64,000 nt of DNA, taken from Portulaca oleracea. Its lineage: Eukaryota > Streptophyta > Magnoliopsida > Caryophyllales > Portulacaceae. The notes under the pieces were generated by a model that ran no database searches, had not been told where the DNA came from, and saw only the letters and a program-made list of their open reading frames with translations. Both the position numbers and the translations under genes were made by a program. Of this stretch, positions 22,601 through 35,222 are shown piece after piece. Location of the stretch: contig CM055875.1 of the NCBI GenBank assembly GCA_029582165.1, forward strand, positions 24,869,144 to 24,933,143. The letters run 5' to 3'. Numbering within the stretch: the first letter of the stretch is position 1; each line of letters begins with the position of its first letter.

Positions 22601-23516
22601 ACTATAATAAAGTAATGGAGGGGGAGGAGAAACTCACAAAAGAAGCTTAGTTTGGCCCAGGGGCCGAGGAGTTTAAGCATGCGTATACTCGAACACCACA
22701 CTAAACATATGTAGCTGCGACTCAAGTGATTCAAGACCAATCGGGCAACGCCACAATTTGAGCTCATCACACCAAAGATATGTAGTATACTCAACCAAAT
22801 TGGGCATAATATGAACCAAAAGAGTGAACGGTACACCACCAATTGATTTCATCCATAATTCTACCTAGCATTACCGCTAAATTAACCTAATACCAACACC
22901 AGATTGAACCAAATGCTCCCAACAATTTGAGCATATGACCACACAAATTAGTAGCAGACCATCACAAGTTCAAGTAAAATGTCACCCATATTTTACACAG
23001 ATAACAATCACAAGCATCACTACTTAAATCGAACCAATTCACCAACTGAAGTAGCTGAACAATACATAATAATTCATCAAGTCAGCATATGCCATCTACA
23101 ATACTACATTACTACCAATCAAGCAGCAAGGTAACCCCAACAAGTGTAGTAGAACAATTTCACCAAGCCGCACTAAGCACCAATCAAGTGAAATCACAGT
23201 AACAAGCATGAAATAGAGTAAACACTTATCAGAACACACTTGAATGACACTGTAATTCACACCAACATAATAAAAATAATCAATTGTAGTAAGCAGTAAA
23301 TTGCATTAACCAAACAAAAATGGATAATAGTTGGCAGAATGAACTCACACAGATCGAAGTATTAATGACGAGGTGGTGTCTCAGTGACGGGACGCGCGAT
23401 GGTGGTCGCGGCTTGTGGTCGGGAGGTGAGGCGACGGCCACGGCGGTGGGCCTCGCGGTGGTTGGAATGGTGCTCAAACAGGGGTGCACGACTGGTGCGT
23501 CGGTTGGGAGTGATGG
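22601..23516 (-). other. GC-rich leader-like sequence interrupted by the Copia element
   Basis: Joined across the Copia insertion with 30719-31062. Read on the minus strand it has AACCCTAATTTC, Pro-coding CCACCACCACCGCC runs and a donor-like GTGAGTTC at about 23339-23346. This is the look of a 5' untranslated exon plus intron and is similar in plan to the LTR-like units at 0.6-3.3 and 46.2-48.3 kb. No product recognised. Confidence 0.4.
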
Positions 23517-23521
23517 AAACG

Positions 23522-23738
23522 TGAAGGGTTTTGAGAGGCAAAGAACAAAGGAACAATCGCCTGGCTGCATAAACTGAAGCTGAGAAATCAAAGATACATA
23601 ACCCAGCTTAAGCTTTCCACAAATGAAGGAAAGCTTATAAAGAGAAAAACAACCTAAACCTAATGGGCTTTAGAACACGGCCCAAAGACATAAGAGAAAA
23701 GCAAAACTAAAACATACAAATATACATATATCCCAATA
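23522..23738 (-). repeat. 3' LTR of the Copia element
   Basis: Minus-strand sense starts TATTGGGATATATG (rather than the usual TG) directly after the polypurine tract and ends CAAAACCCTTCA. Same length as its partner. Confidence 0.9.
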
Positions 23739-23745
23739 CCCCCCC

Positions 23746-26700
23746 TCAAATTGGAGATTGGGAAATCCCCAATTTGTCTAAGATAGCCCTATGCTGAATC
23801 CCAGTCAAGAGATCGGCTAACTGATGTTTGGTGGGCACATAAGACAACTTGACCAAACCTTGCAGCAACTTCTCCCTAATGAAGTGACAATCCAGCTCTA
23901 TATGTTTCGTTCTCTCATGGTAAACTGGATTTCTCGCTATATAAATCGCAGCTTGGTTATCACATTTCACAGGAATGGGCACAATATCCTCAACTATTAA
24001 CTCGTGTAAAAGTCTACTCAGCCATGCTAACTCTGCCACAAGCCTCCTCATGCTCCTATATTCCGCCTCTGCTGAAGAAAGACTAACAGACTGCTGCTTC
24101 TTGGACTTCCAAGAGATCAAAGTCTTTCCAAGAAATACCACAAAGCCACTGACTGACCTACGAGAATGGGGACAAGAAGCCCAATCAGAATCACAATAGG
24201 CTAACAAATCCATGGATGGATCATTATTAATCAAAATACCAACAGTAGAACTTCCCTTTAAATATCGTAATACATGTAAACCAGCTTGGAAGTGCGAAGT
24301 TAGTGGATTTTGCATGAACTGGCTCAAGTGTTGTACTGCAAAGCAAACATCAGGCCTTGTATTAGTAAGAAAATTTAGTTTTCCAATCAAATGCCTGTAA
24401 AGTGTAGGGTTATCAAGAAGCTCCCCTGATGTAAATGTTAACTTGCTGCTGGTTTCAAGAGGAGTTACAACCGTGGAAGCAGTGTCACATCCAAACTCAC
24501 TAATAAGATCCTTGGTGAACTTTTGCTGTGTTAGTAGAAGCCCTTGAGTTGTCTTAAGAACTTCAATCCCCAAGAAATAATTAACATCTCCCAGATCTTT
24601 GATTCTGAAAACCTTGTCAAGGTGTGTCTTTATACTTTGTATCTCATCAACATCATTCCCGGTTAAAAGAATATCATCCACATAAACAGCCAAAAAGGTA
24701 GTTAGTGAGCCTTTTCTTTTCCAAAACAAAGAATAATCATTTTCCGAGTGTTGATATTTTCTAGCATAAAGGGTTTCAGCTAACTTAGCATACCATTGTC
24801 TAGATGATTGTTTTAAACCATAGAGGGACTTATTCAATTTACAAACCGGATTATCAATATTAGAGTTTATGCCAGGTGGAAGTTTCATATAAATTTCTTC
24901 ATTCAAATCCCCATGTAAAAAGGCATTATTTACATCTAATTGATTTAAAACCCAACCCCTTTTGACAACAATAGTCATGAGGGTCCTAATGGTAGTCATT
25001 TTGATAACAGGGGAAAAGGTTTCTGTGTAATCTATACCTCCCCTTTGGGTGAACCCTTGGACAACCAACCTAGCCTTTAGTCTTTCAATGGTTCCATCCC
25101 CTCTATGTTTAATTTTGTAAATCCACTTGCACCCTATGGGTTTCTTTGTAGGAGGTAAAGAGACTATGTCCCAAGTATTGTTTAGAGTTAAAGCTTGAAA
25201 TTCTTTATCCATAGCCTCTTTCCACCCAGGATGTAGAGAGGCTTCAGAGTAAGAGGTGGGCTCATGGTAATTCAAGTGTTCCAAGAGGGACTTGCTATCA
25301 CTATGTAAGGCAAAAGAATCATATTCCAAGGGGTCAATAGTGAGGTTAGTACAAGTAGCAAGGCAAAAACTATCATATTTGTCACCGTTAGACAACATAG
25401 AATAATCCTCTAAGTAGGTGGGGAGTTTATGAACTCTACTAGACCTTCTCAAGGGAATATCTTGGTTTTCCTGGTCAACATTTTCAACAATAGCATCATT
25501 GGAATTATTATTGTTAGCTACTACCTGTTCTTCAACATTTCCAACAGTTAAAGTTTCTGGATAAGAAGGAGAGACATGTTGCGCATTGACATTGAAGTTG
25601 TCAAAAGAGCAAAATTGAGTATCCTGGTGTGTTAAAACTGTTTCTGGTTGGTTTTTGTCAAAAGTGCTGGAAAAAGGGTAAACATTTTCAATAAACTTTA
25701 TGTCCCTAGTTACCATAAACTTTTTAGTATTAATATCCATCACCTTATAAGCTTTCTTACCCATAGGATAGCCTAGGAAAACACAAGGAGTAGCTCTAGG
25801 TTGAAACTTGGTTCTTCCTTCTTTTAAGGTGGAAACATAGCACAAACAACCAAAAACTCTTAAGTGATTCAAATCTGGTGTTCTTTTATATAGAATCTCA
25901 AAAGGAGTTTTGCAATTAAGAACTGAGGTAGGTAATCTATTTATCAAGTAAGTGGCCGTCATCAAACAATCTCCCCAAAACTTCATAGGCAAGTGTGATT
26001 GAAACAACAAAGCACGACTAACTTCTAATAGGTGTTTATAATTTCTTTCCACTACTCCATTTTGTTGGGGGGTTTGGACACAACTAGTTTGATGTAAAAT
26101 CCCTTTTTGAGAAAAGAAAGACTTAGCTTCATGACTTAATCCTAATTCAAGAGCATTGTCAGCTCTTATGATCTTGACATTTTTCCCAAATTGAGTGTGA
26201 ACCATTTCCACAAAAGATTTAATGAAAGAAAGGCTCTCATTTTTAGTTACCATTAACTGTGTCCAGGTACTTCTTGAAAAATCGTCTACTATGGTGAGGA
26301 AGTATCTATGCCCTGTGTATGTCTTAACAGAATAAGGTCCCCATACATATATGTGTATCAAATCAAAAGGTTGGTTTGTACTAATTTTACTATGACCAAA
26401 AGAAAGCCTATGTTGCTTTGCCATAGGGCAAACATCACATGGGAGATAAGCATTGCTATTATGGCTGCAACAATTTGAGGGACATCCAGGCAAACCCAGC
26501 AATTTCAATTTATTCATAGTCATATGCTCTAATCTTTTGTGCCATAAAGCACAAGTTTTACAACTGTTACAGTGTACATTAGTTTCTTCCATCCTAGCAA
26601 TAAAACTCCTACAAAGATCTGGTTTAATATCTTTTGCGGAAGCAGACTTGCTGGGAGTGTTTGTGATCCCATTGTTTTCCTGACTTTCAGTGATTCTGTC

Positions 26701-27241
26701 ATTAATAATGTACAGGCCACGAGAAGATTTACCAAGAACCAGAGGCCTCCTCAGACAAGGGCCCTACAAAGTGCAATATTCAGGTGTGAATACTACACTA
26801 CAATTGAGTTGTTGGCTAAGCCTTTTGACAGATATGAGATTGAAAGTAAAGAAAGGTACAAATAACACATGATGCAACAGAAGACCATTCCCCAACTTAT
26901 GATCCCCATATTGAGTGACTATAACCCTCTGACCATTTGGTAATATAATCTGTATTGGTTCAAGCATGGAGCGAAGATTGCATAATTTAGATTTGTCATA
27001 AATCATGTAGTCTGAAGCCCCCGAATCTATAATCCATGTTTGATTTGCAGTAACAGAAATTAAACAAGCACTACTAGAAGGGAAAGATGTTATACCTGCC
27101 ATGAAAGCTGAATTCAATTCAGACGGTTGGGGTGCTTTTTCGCTTCTTGCAGTGCCTTGTAGTTCAGCCAAGAAATCGATCATCCGCTTAGTTTGCCCAG
27201 CATCCATCCCTGGTAAAGTATAGCCGGGTGTTTCCAGAGCT
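23746..27241 (-). pseudogene. Copia polyprotein: protease, integrase, reverse transcriptase, RNase H
   Basis: Protease: WIIDSGASDYM (about 27015-27047). A TAG at 26764 interrupts the frame. Counted from the Met at 26592: pre-integrase CALWHKRLEH 14-23; integrase from about residue 77, with IRADN and GVVERNYKHLL; linker VFGCLCYVS; reverse transcriptase WKEAMDKEFQ through YVDDILLTGND near 637; RNase H SLSSAEAEYRSM near 840; end DLLTGIQ. Integrase normally begins its catalytic triad with Asp in DVWGPY; here residue 82 is Tyr (IYVWGPY), explained by one GAT-to-TAT change. YVDD and the RNase H Asp/Glu motifs look intact. Length and order are normal for Copia. Confidence 0.93.
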
Positions 27242-27243
27242 GG

Positions 27244-29424
27244 TGTAACACCCCAACCTTAATCACAAGGTTAAGACTACACTTAGAAACCCAAACCTGT
27301 GATTAGCGCAGCGGAACACCTTAGGTCGAGGCATTACCGCCGTCTCCCAAAAGAGACAAGGCAACAACACTAAAGAAACTTCCAAAACCACAAGATAACT
27401 TACTAACTTGAGAACCTTCACATATAAAACTTATACAACCCCTGGATAAAGTATATAAACTTAAACATAGCTTAAAAACTAGAACAACTTCCAAAATCCA
27501 GCTCGCCCTTGCTGACCCATGATTTCCTTAGAAAACTACCTCAAGAGCCTTGAATCACTTTGGAACCGACTTGTCCTTGCCCTGGGAGCTCGAACCTCCT
27601 AAAAAAAACATTAAAACAACGCAAAAGTGAGTGGGGAAACACTCAGTACGCAAACCTCCAGCACGTAAACCGTTCGAAAACGGTTTTGGTGCCGGCATTT
27701 AAATTCATTTTGGAAAACAATGGAAGGGGTTTAAATTAATATCTTTTGAGGCCCAAAAGATATTAATTTACATAAGCTAAATGTGTCATGGTTATAAGTT
27801 GTCATTTTGGATTTATGTGTTTAAGGCTAAGGGCACCATTTTGGAGTCTTAAGTGAGTCTTAAGGATAGCTTCCAAAAGCTAGTAAGTTTGGCAAGGTAC
27901 CTTTTTCCCCACCTTTCTTTAGCATAATGTTCAATGTCTTTGGTCTAGCTAAGAATTTTCTTCTAGCTTGGTAGCCTCCAAGTCCTAAATCAATCCAACC
28001 TTTGGTACTTAAGTCATCGATCCAAGCTTGTTCTTATCACATTCAGATGTGTACGTCTTACTCCGTTTCGTCATTCATTTGCTATCACATCATCAAACCA
28101 TATTTGAGCTCGTTATGTCTCATCCTAGCTTTCAAGTTATAATTACCCCAATCATCATCGATTCAAGCTTATTTTCTTGGATTCAAGCCCTTTTATTCGA
28201 ATCATCTTCTACGTCATTATTCTCATGTTTTTCCGACCCGGAAATTCTAAGGTTTTATATGCACAGCTTCTGTCCGGGCCCATTTTGGAGCCCTTCCACT
28301 CGTTTTTAGCTTCTGGTGTTGTCAACAAAGTTGTATATTATGTTTTTCCCTATTCCGGGATGTACTCTTTCACTTCATTTCGATTTTCCTAACTCAAGTT
28401 ATGCTATAAACTCTATTTTCTAGACAACCTGAAATTTTATTCTTAAAATTACTTCATTGATATTACTAAGTTTCTAAACTTGTGAATCTAATTTAAAACC
28501 TTATTCGGTTCTTCATTTCTATTTATTCTTATTTTAGTTGACAAGTTTCGAAAGCCATCTCCAAGCCGAGCTGCGCCGCCAAGGTCTCTAGCGTCCCAAG
28601 GTACGCGAATTGTCCAGCTTTTACGATCTAAATTATAGTCATAATTCATTCGATGTATGCCATGTCAAGTTTTATGGTTTACAATGTCTTATTATTTAAC
28701 AGTGGACCCGCATTCTATGCTTATTCTTACATTCATGTTTTAGCACTCCTGATCAGAGTGCCTTGACCTGGCCAGTGTCGACTGCATAGCAGTCACCCAT
28801 TCCAAGTTTAGATCAACTTGGGCATACGCGTGTGTGAGGTGCTTGCACCGATCGTAAGGGTTCCACCTACTTTCTATCTTCATATTGTACTTGTTTATGC
28901 ATATATTTATACTCATGTCATTCAAGTCCCATTTTAAACCCCTTCCCTTGTTTTCCAAAATGAATTTAAATGCCGGCACCAAAACCGTTTTCGAACGGTT
29001 TACGTGCTGGAGGTTTGCGTACTGAGTGTTTCCCCACTCACTTTTGCGTTGTTTTAATGTTTTTTTTAGGAGGTTCGAGCTCCCAGGGCAAGGACAAGTC
29101 GGTTCCAAAGTGATTCAAGGCTCTTGAGGTAGTTTTCTAAGGAAATCATGGGTCAGCAAGGGCGAGCTGGATTTTGGAAGTTGTTCTAGTTTTTAAGCTA
29201 TGTTTAAGTTTATATACTTTATCCAGGGGTTGTATAAGTTTTATATGTGAAGGTTCTCAAGTTAGTAAGTTATCTTGTGGTTTTGGAAGTTTCTTTAGTG
29301 TTGTTGCCTTGTCTCTTTTGGGAGACGGCGGTAATGCCTCGACCTAAGGTGTTCCGCTGCGCTATTCACAGGTTTGGGTTTCTAAGTGTAGTCTTAATCT
29401 TGTGATTAAGGTTGGGGTGTTACA
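27244..29424. mobile_element. Element with ~490-bp inverted LTR-like termini, TSD GCTGG
   Basis: Begins TGTAACACCCCAACC and ends GGTTGGGGTGTTACA. Target duplication GCTGG is at 27239-27243 and 29425-29429. The first ~490 bp (to about 27738) and the last ~490 bp (from about 28937) are inverted copies, including GAAAACGGTTTTGGTGCCGG and the box GGCATTACCGCC / GGCGGTAATGCC (27330, 29327). The right half, read plus, has a donor-like AAGGTACGCG at 28598 and an acceptor-like T-tract-AG at 29069, as in the unit ending at 3344. TG...CA ends and a 5-bp TSD are retroviral-integrase traits, yet the repeats are inverted, not direct. It interrupts the Copia gag-pol frame. Confidence 0.8.
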
Positions 29425-29429
29425 GCTGG

Positions 29430-30311
29430 TGATTGATCCCCATTTGATGAGCCAGCTTCCTGGACATTGTTGGCAAACCTCTGGTTCTAATCACTTCTTG
29501 AGTTGTTGCGGTTTGTCTGATTATTTTTGTTAGGGTAGGCCACGATCTTGAAACATCTTTCTCTTGGATGCCCAGGCTTTTTACAATAGCTGCATATGAC
29601 GGTTTCCTTCCTCGATTCTTGCCTTTTCTGCTGATTGTTATTGTGTGGCGATGAAGCTTGGAAGGAGGCACTTTCGTTGAGGAAATTGGAGGTGTGCCTG
29701 ACATTCCTTTGCCTTTCTTCTTGAAGAAGCATGCCGTATACTTGCCCAATGGTTGGGAATGGCTTCATTATCAATATATTCCCCCTTAAAGAAGAGTAAC
29801 TTTCATTCAAACCCATTAGAAACTGGAGTACCTTCTGGTCCTCAAAGTACTTATGCCAAGCATCATTGATTTTGATCGGATCGCACTGACATTTTCCACA
29901 TTCACAGCGTGGGAGGCTTCCCACTAATTGAAACTCATCCCAGATCTTCTTGCATCGATTGAAATATCCTGCAATGTCGAGGTTGTCTTGGGCGATGTTG
30001 CTTATGGATTGATGTAACAGGAACATCTTGGCTTTGTCGGACTGACCATAGCGTTGATTTAATTCATCCCACATCAATTTTGGGGTCTCGGCATAAAGAA
30101 CACTCTCTCGGATGTTCTTGTCCAAAGAGTTGAGAAGCCAAGATATGACCATGTGCTGACATCTCTTCCAAAGAGGAAACAATGGAGAATCGCTCTTGGG
30201 TTGTTCGCAGGAGCCATCGACAAACACAAATTTGTTCTTTGCCAAGAGGGCAATCGTAGCTGTTCTTTTCCAATTTTCGAATTCTTCGCCTCCAAAAGGT
30301 TCTGCGACCAT
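29430..30311 (-). pseudogene. Copia gag with CCHC zinc knuckle
   Basis: Starts at ATG 30311 (MVAEPFGGEEFENWK). It contains WDELNQRYGQSD, IWDEFQLVGSLPRC, FLMGLNESYSSLRGNIL and the knuckle CSYCKKPGHPRERC, the order of the UBN2-type gag of plant Copia elements. The knuckle spacing CX2CX4HX4C is intact. An amber stop at 29487-29489 ends the long frame; the frame then continues to the insertion at 29424. The gag-pol connection would normally give one polyprotein. Confidence 0.93.
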
Positions 30312-30482
30312 AGATTGGCCAGGGTGATCGGAGGGATGAATAAAGAGTGGATCGGACGGATCTACTATTATAGGTTTCGAATCGCCTATTCTGTGAAGAA
30401 GAAAGAAAGAGAAGAAGGAAGGGGAACGAAAGACTTGAAGCAGGGAGGATGAAGAACAAGAAGAGAAAATTTAGGATCTCTT

Positions 30483-30496
30483 CTGCTCTGATACCA
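30483..30496 (-). other. Copia primer-binding site (initiator tRNA-Met)
   Basis: The minus strand reads TGGTATCAGAGCAG immediately after the 5' LTR end, the standard plant Copia minus-strand priming site. Confidence 0.93.
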
Positions 30497-30713
30497 TGAA
30501 GGGTTTTGAGAGGCAAAGAACAAAGGAACAATCGCCTGGCTGCATAAATTGAAGCTGAGAAATCAAAGATACAAAACCCAACTTAATCTTTCCACAAATG
30601 AAGGAAAGCTTATAAAGAGAAAAACAACCTAAACCTAATGGGCTTTAGAACACGGCCCAAAGACATAAGAGAAAAGCAAAACTAAAACATACAAATATAC
30701 ATATATCCCAATA
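30497..30713 (-). repeat. 5' LTR of the Copia element
   Basis: 217 bp, differing at four positions from 23522-23738. Flanked on the right by TSD AAACG. Confidence 0.93.
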
Positions 30714-31062
30714 AAACGTGAGGCTAGGTGACGGGCAGGATTTGCGCTATGGGCGAAAAAAGGGTGAGAGATGGCCGGCTGTGGACCTCGGTGGCGCCGG
30801 CGACCGGAAAAGGCTAGGTGATGGCCGGCGAAGGTGCGGCCGGGCTAGGATAGGCGGTGGTGGTGGGAGGGCGGAGTGAGGTGTATGAAATTAGGGTTTG
30901 ATGAGTGAGGAAGGACTAAGGAGAGAAAGAGGGAAAGGAAAGAGAGCCTTGCGCTGGAAACATGTGACGCACGCCTGGGCGCGTGACTATGCTTTTGGCT
31001 GTGCACAAAAGCTGGGAATTTTTTTCAACATTCTGTTTTGGTTGTGCACAATTATGCATGTG
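30714..31062 (-). other. GC-rich leader-like sequence, continuation of 22601-23516
   Basis: On the minus strand it holds GGCGCGTGACT / CGCGCCCAGGCGTGCG, a short imperfect palindrome, then a CT-rich leader with CAAACCCTAATTTC and GCCGGCCATC words. It is interrupted by the Copia element and by the MITE that follows. A TATA-like GGGTATATATTGG lies at about 31419-31431 (minus sense). Confidence 0.4.
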
Positions 31063-31070
31063 CAAGTGGA

Positions 31071-31372
31071 TAGGGGTGTTCATCGGTTCAAAACCGAACC
31101 AAACCGGGCCGAACCGAATAAACCGGAAAAGGGGTAAAGTCCAAACCGAACCGAATAAAATCGGTTTGGTTTGGTTTTCGGTTTATTCGGTTTTGAACCG
31201 AATAATGCACATTTTTTATGGGTTTTCACCGGAACCGAATAAACCGAAAACGAATAAGGCATAAAGTCCAAACCGAAAACCGAACCGAACGAAAGTCGGT
31301 TCGGTTTGGACCGGTTCAATTCGGCTCGGTTCTCGGTTTATTCGGTTCAAAACCGAATAATGCACACCCCTA
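31071..31372. mobile_element. hAT-type MITE with perfect 8-bp TSD
   Basis: Ends TAGGGGTGTTCATCGG and inverted ATGCACACCCCTA. Flanks CAAGTGGA at 31063-31070 and 31373-31380. The interior is almost wholly GGTTCGGTTT/AACCGAACC simple repeats that pair with each other. It lies about 110 bp from the larger hAT element with the same TAGGGGTGTT end. Confidence 0.92.
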
Positions 31373-31481
31373 CAAGTGGATGTGCACTGCTCAAAAATAC
31401 ACCTACACAAGAAAACACCAATATATACCCAACTCCCTCCATTCTTTTACACTCCAACATTATTTCACTCACTATAAAAAC

Positions 31482-34400
31482 TAGGGGTGTTAAACAGGTC
31501 GTGTTGGGTATTATTCGTGTTCGTGTCAATATCAAACGTGTTGAAAATACCCCAACCCTAACCCGACCCATTTAATAAACGTGTTGAAAATTCCTGACAT
31601 GCACCTAACTAAAATTTAAACGGGTTGACCTGGTACCGGCTCATTTACCCGCTTAACTTAATTGAGTTTGTATCAGGTCGGGTTTACCACTTTACCTGTT
31701 AAGATCTACGTTGAGTTATTATGCCAATTTAACATTTTACCAAGTTAAAAAGTCTCAAATCAATATTTTAAAATATTAATTCCCTTTATATTTCAAATAT
31801 CAAGTATAACAAGATTAGTTGTACTACTATAACGCTCCTACTAGCAGTAATACTAATACCTAAACTCTACTACTCCTATACCTTAAGCGAAAAAACCATA
31901 CTTTAAACACTATAGGTAAATTAAAAACCTAACTCTACTTGGCAGGAGCCTTATTTCAAATACCATGGACAATTTGAGAAATTAACTACTAATGACTCTT
32001 ACTAGTTACTACTTTTCTACTTGAGCAAAAAATGGAATGAAGAGTCATCAAGAATCCTTAGCTTCCGTACTTCGAACAAGCCCCTTAGATGATCTTGTTT
32101 TCATGGATGCATGTTCACCACTTTCTTTATTCATGTTGAGTTTCATCACTTCTCCACACAACTCGTCCAATGAGACTTGTGTTCGAGTAATATCTAAATA
32201 ATATAAAAGAACAAAAATGAGTCAAATTAAATTAACAATCACGAATGACTATAGAAACATAAAAAAGAAACAGTTTCTACTAAATGACGAGAAAAGTCAC
32301 CTTCGTCATCAAATACCCAATCTCTAAGACATATAATAGCTTTAACAGTTTCTGGCTTAAGGGTACTGAGAAACGCATCAAGTACCCTTCCTCCAACACT
32401 AAAAGCAGATTCAGAGGCCACGGTAGATAGTGGAATAGTAAGTACATCACGTGCCATTTAAAAGATAATAGGGAAGCGAAACTTATTAGTACTCCAAAAG
32501 CTAAGGACACCCATGTTCTCTACGCGGGGCAACTTTTTCTCCTCCAAATACAATTCCAAATCAGACTTAGATGCCAGAGAAAACACTCCACTTGAATAAT
32601 TATCAAAGTCCTTTGACATAGAAAAGCATAAAAGTCGACTTATTATTAAAAATATCAACTTATTATTTAAACAAAAATGATTTAGTAAATTACTTTAATT
32701 TTAAAATGACCATACCTCAAATAAGATGTCAATAGAAGTTTCTTCAATACTAGAAGAGTGATTGGAAGCAACAGTAGGCATAGATGATGATGGTGGAGTA
32801 CCCAAAGTCTTAACATACTCAGCATATAAAGCAAACAATTTATCTTTCAATGTCGATAATTGAACTTCATGATTTCCAACATATATGTTCCTATAAGCCC
32901 AATCTGCAAAGTGAAACTTGTATCGAGGATCTAAGATGCACGCAATTGCCATGATTGTGCTAAATTCCGCCCAATATTTCTAAAATTTGGCAAACATCCT
33001 AGTTGCCATGTCCCTTATAGAAACATCTTCACCATCAATTGCATCTTTTAACACAAATCTAACTCTCACAATATTAGGGAAATAAAGATTAAAGGTAGGA
33101 TATTTAGAACCAGAAAAAGCACAAGTCACTTCATAAAAAGACTTTCAAAAAACCACAAATTTTCTCAATCTTAACCCACTCATCCGACCTAGGGCAGTGA
33201 GTGAAGTTTCCATCAACAACCTCCAAGTGATTGAACACCCTCCTGTAATAAAGAGCACTTTCAAGCATAAGAAATGTTGAATTCCACCTAGTTGGGACAT
33301 CCTGTCTTAGCCCTTTGCTATAAATGGAATCGCACACCTTAACAGACTCAAGAAACCTTTTCTTTCTCACTTGAGAACCTTTACAATACTTAACACATTC
33401 CCATACTTTAGTCACAACCTCATCCACATCTTTCAATCCCTCCTTAACAATCAAATTAAGGATGTGAGCACAACATCTAACATGAAAATATGCTCCACCA
33501 TAAATAAGTTTTAGACGATTCTTCAACATATCTACAAACATATCATTGGTAGAAGCATTATCCAAAGTCAAACACATTACCATCTTATCAAGATCCCAAT
33601 CCTTCAACATCAACAAAATCTTATCAGTTAGAGACACACCATTATGTGGTGGAGGCATGAAAGAAAAGTTAAGAATCCTCTATTGCAAGACCCAATTATT
33701 ATCAATATAATGACAGGTGAGTGAAATATAACCATCAGTATTGAGTGAAGTCCAACAATCAGAAGTGAATGCAAATCTACCAGGAATAGAATGCAAGAAC
33801 TCTTTCATTTTCTCCTTCTCCCTTGCAAACATTTTCATCACATCACCCTTAATTGTGTTTCTTGAAAAGACTTTTACGTCCAGATTCAAGTAAACAAACA
33901 ACTTTCTAATAGCATCATACTCAGCAAACTGAAATGATAAATCATGCTTCACAACACTAAAAGCCAACAACTCACGAAAAATTTCAACATTAAATTCTGT
34001 CGGCCTATTAGTTAAAGAACCATGTTGAGAATGCAACAAAAGCTGCCCTATATCTCTAACATTCCTCCTCTTACAATTTTGAACATGCCTTCTCAAATTA
34101 CCAGTTCCATATTTGCTGTCTGCACTATAAACTTTCTCACACTTCTTACACTTACACTACATATTACCTTCCTCATCAGGGTCCATAAAAGAAAAGTTTT
34201 CCCAAACATTGGAAGTCAATTTTCTTTGACGTTTCTGAATCTTACCCTTAAGAGCAATGGATGGCTTGTATGCCCCAACAGTAGACTTTCTTGGTTCCTT
34301 GACATCAACTGTTTCTCCACTAGAATCAATGGTACTTGGAGCATCCTTTGGTAATGCATGCATGGCCTAGAAACAAGAAACGTTCATATGAAAACCAACA

Positions 34401-35222
34401 AACAAAATAATTTCTACTGACATTCATTTTTATGATAAACTACTTTATGGAGTTTTATTTAAAAATTTGGACATTGTTATGACTTATAACTCAAAAATTG
34501 CTACAATTGGGTTTCGACTTTCAGATACCAACAATGAATTTTATTGATTCTCTATTATACCCAAAAATTAGAGAAAAGAAATACAAAAAAATAATTTACA
34601 AGTATAAAAATTAAACATGGGATGAGAATTAGAGCAATAGGGCTCAGCAAGTCACCGTCGTCAATATTGATATGTTCAACAGAGATTGAGAAAGGGATGA
34701 GGATGACTAAAGAAGTTTTTTTTAATTAATTAGTAAAGATGAATTAGCTTTATTTATATAATATTGGGGTCAATTACGTATATGGGGGAATAGGGTAAGA
34801 GTCTAGTCTACAATGGTAAGTTTTTATATGTAAGGAATAAGAATATTTTTAGGGTAAAAAAATATATGTCATCTACCATTACTATATATAAGCCACGTTA
34901 TTTTCGGAAAATAATTTTTTTCCCCATCTAAAAGTGTTATTTTAACTTTCTATAATAATATTTTGTTAGGGTTTTAAAAATAAACGGGTAAACAGGTAAA
35001 TTGGTAAACGGGTCAACCTGTCTAACCCAATTAATTAAACAGGTTAAAACAAGTACTTTTCATGTCGAAAAATTCAACCTGATAAACAGGTTAGGCGTGT
35101 TAACCTATTTAATTAAACAGGTTAGGCGTGTTAACCTATTTAATTAAACGTGTTCAAAATTTATGACACAACCCGCCTTATTTCGTGTCCGATTCATGTC
35201 GTGTTAACTTTTGCCACCCCTA
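31482..35222 (-). mobile_element. hAT transposon with decayed transposase
   Basis: Ends TAGGGGTGTTAAACAGG and inverted TTTTGCCACCCCTA. TSD ATAAAAAC (31474-31481) versus ACAAAAAC (35223-35230), 7 of 8. The subterminal sequence is rich in AAACGGGTTGACC / GGTCAACCTGT-type words on both sides. The transposase coding region lies on the minus strand. Size (3.7 kb), ends and TSD fit an Ac/Tam3-type element. Confidence 0.9.
32239..34363 (-). pseudogene. hAT transposase (BED finger / RNase H-like / dimerisation domain), broken
   Basis: In order on the minus strand: N-terminal basic linker and BED-like segment (TSNVWENFSFMDPDEEGN, then CKKCEKVYSADS and TGNLRRHVQNC across a stop near 34157); FAFTSDCWTS with YISLTCHYID, where the RNase-H fold begins; LTLDNASTND; HVRCCAHILNLIVKEGLKDV; DVPTRWNSTFLMLESAL; ACILDPRYKF; and the C-terminal dimerisation block IPLSTVASESAFSVGGRVLD with TVKAIICLRDW. 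This is the canonical RICESLEEPER/DAYSLEEPER-type order of plant hAT proteins. Stops and frameshifts near 34157, 33675, 33130 and 32700 separate the pieces, so it is inactive. The catalytic Asp of TSDCW and Asp of LDN are still visible. Confidence 0.92.

Larger units (their letters stand above)
23522..30713 (-). mobile_element. Ty1-Copia retrotransposon (217-bp LTRs, TSD AAACG)
   Basis: LTRs are 23522-23738 and 30497-30713. They differ at 4 sites by eye, so about 98% identical and young. The 5-bp duplication AAACG is at 23517-23521 and 30714-30718. The primer-binding site TGGTATCAGAGCAG (complement 30483-30496) matches initiator tRNA-Met. A polypurine TTGAGGGGGGG (complement 23739-23749) precedes the left LTR. 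Gag and pol share one frame once the 2.2-kb insertion and its TSD are discounted. Two amber stops (26764-26766 and 29487-29489) and one changed integrase residue remain. Confidence 0.95.

Noticed and set aside
27244..29424. Assembly artefact explanation for the inverted repeat
   Set aside because: The perfect 5-bp duplication and the interrupted Copia frame that resumes in phase argue for a real insertion, though long-read proof is not available to me.
31080..31410. Asn/Arg/Pro-rich frames on both strands
   Set aside because: Simple AACCGAACC repeats inside a MITE.
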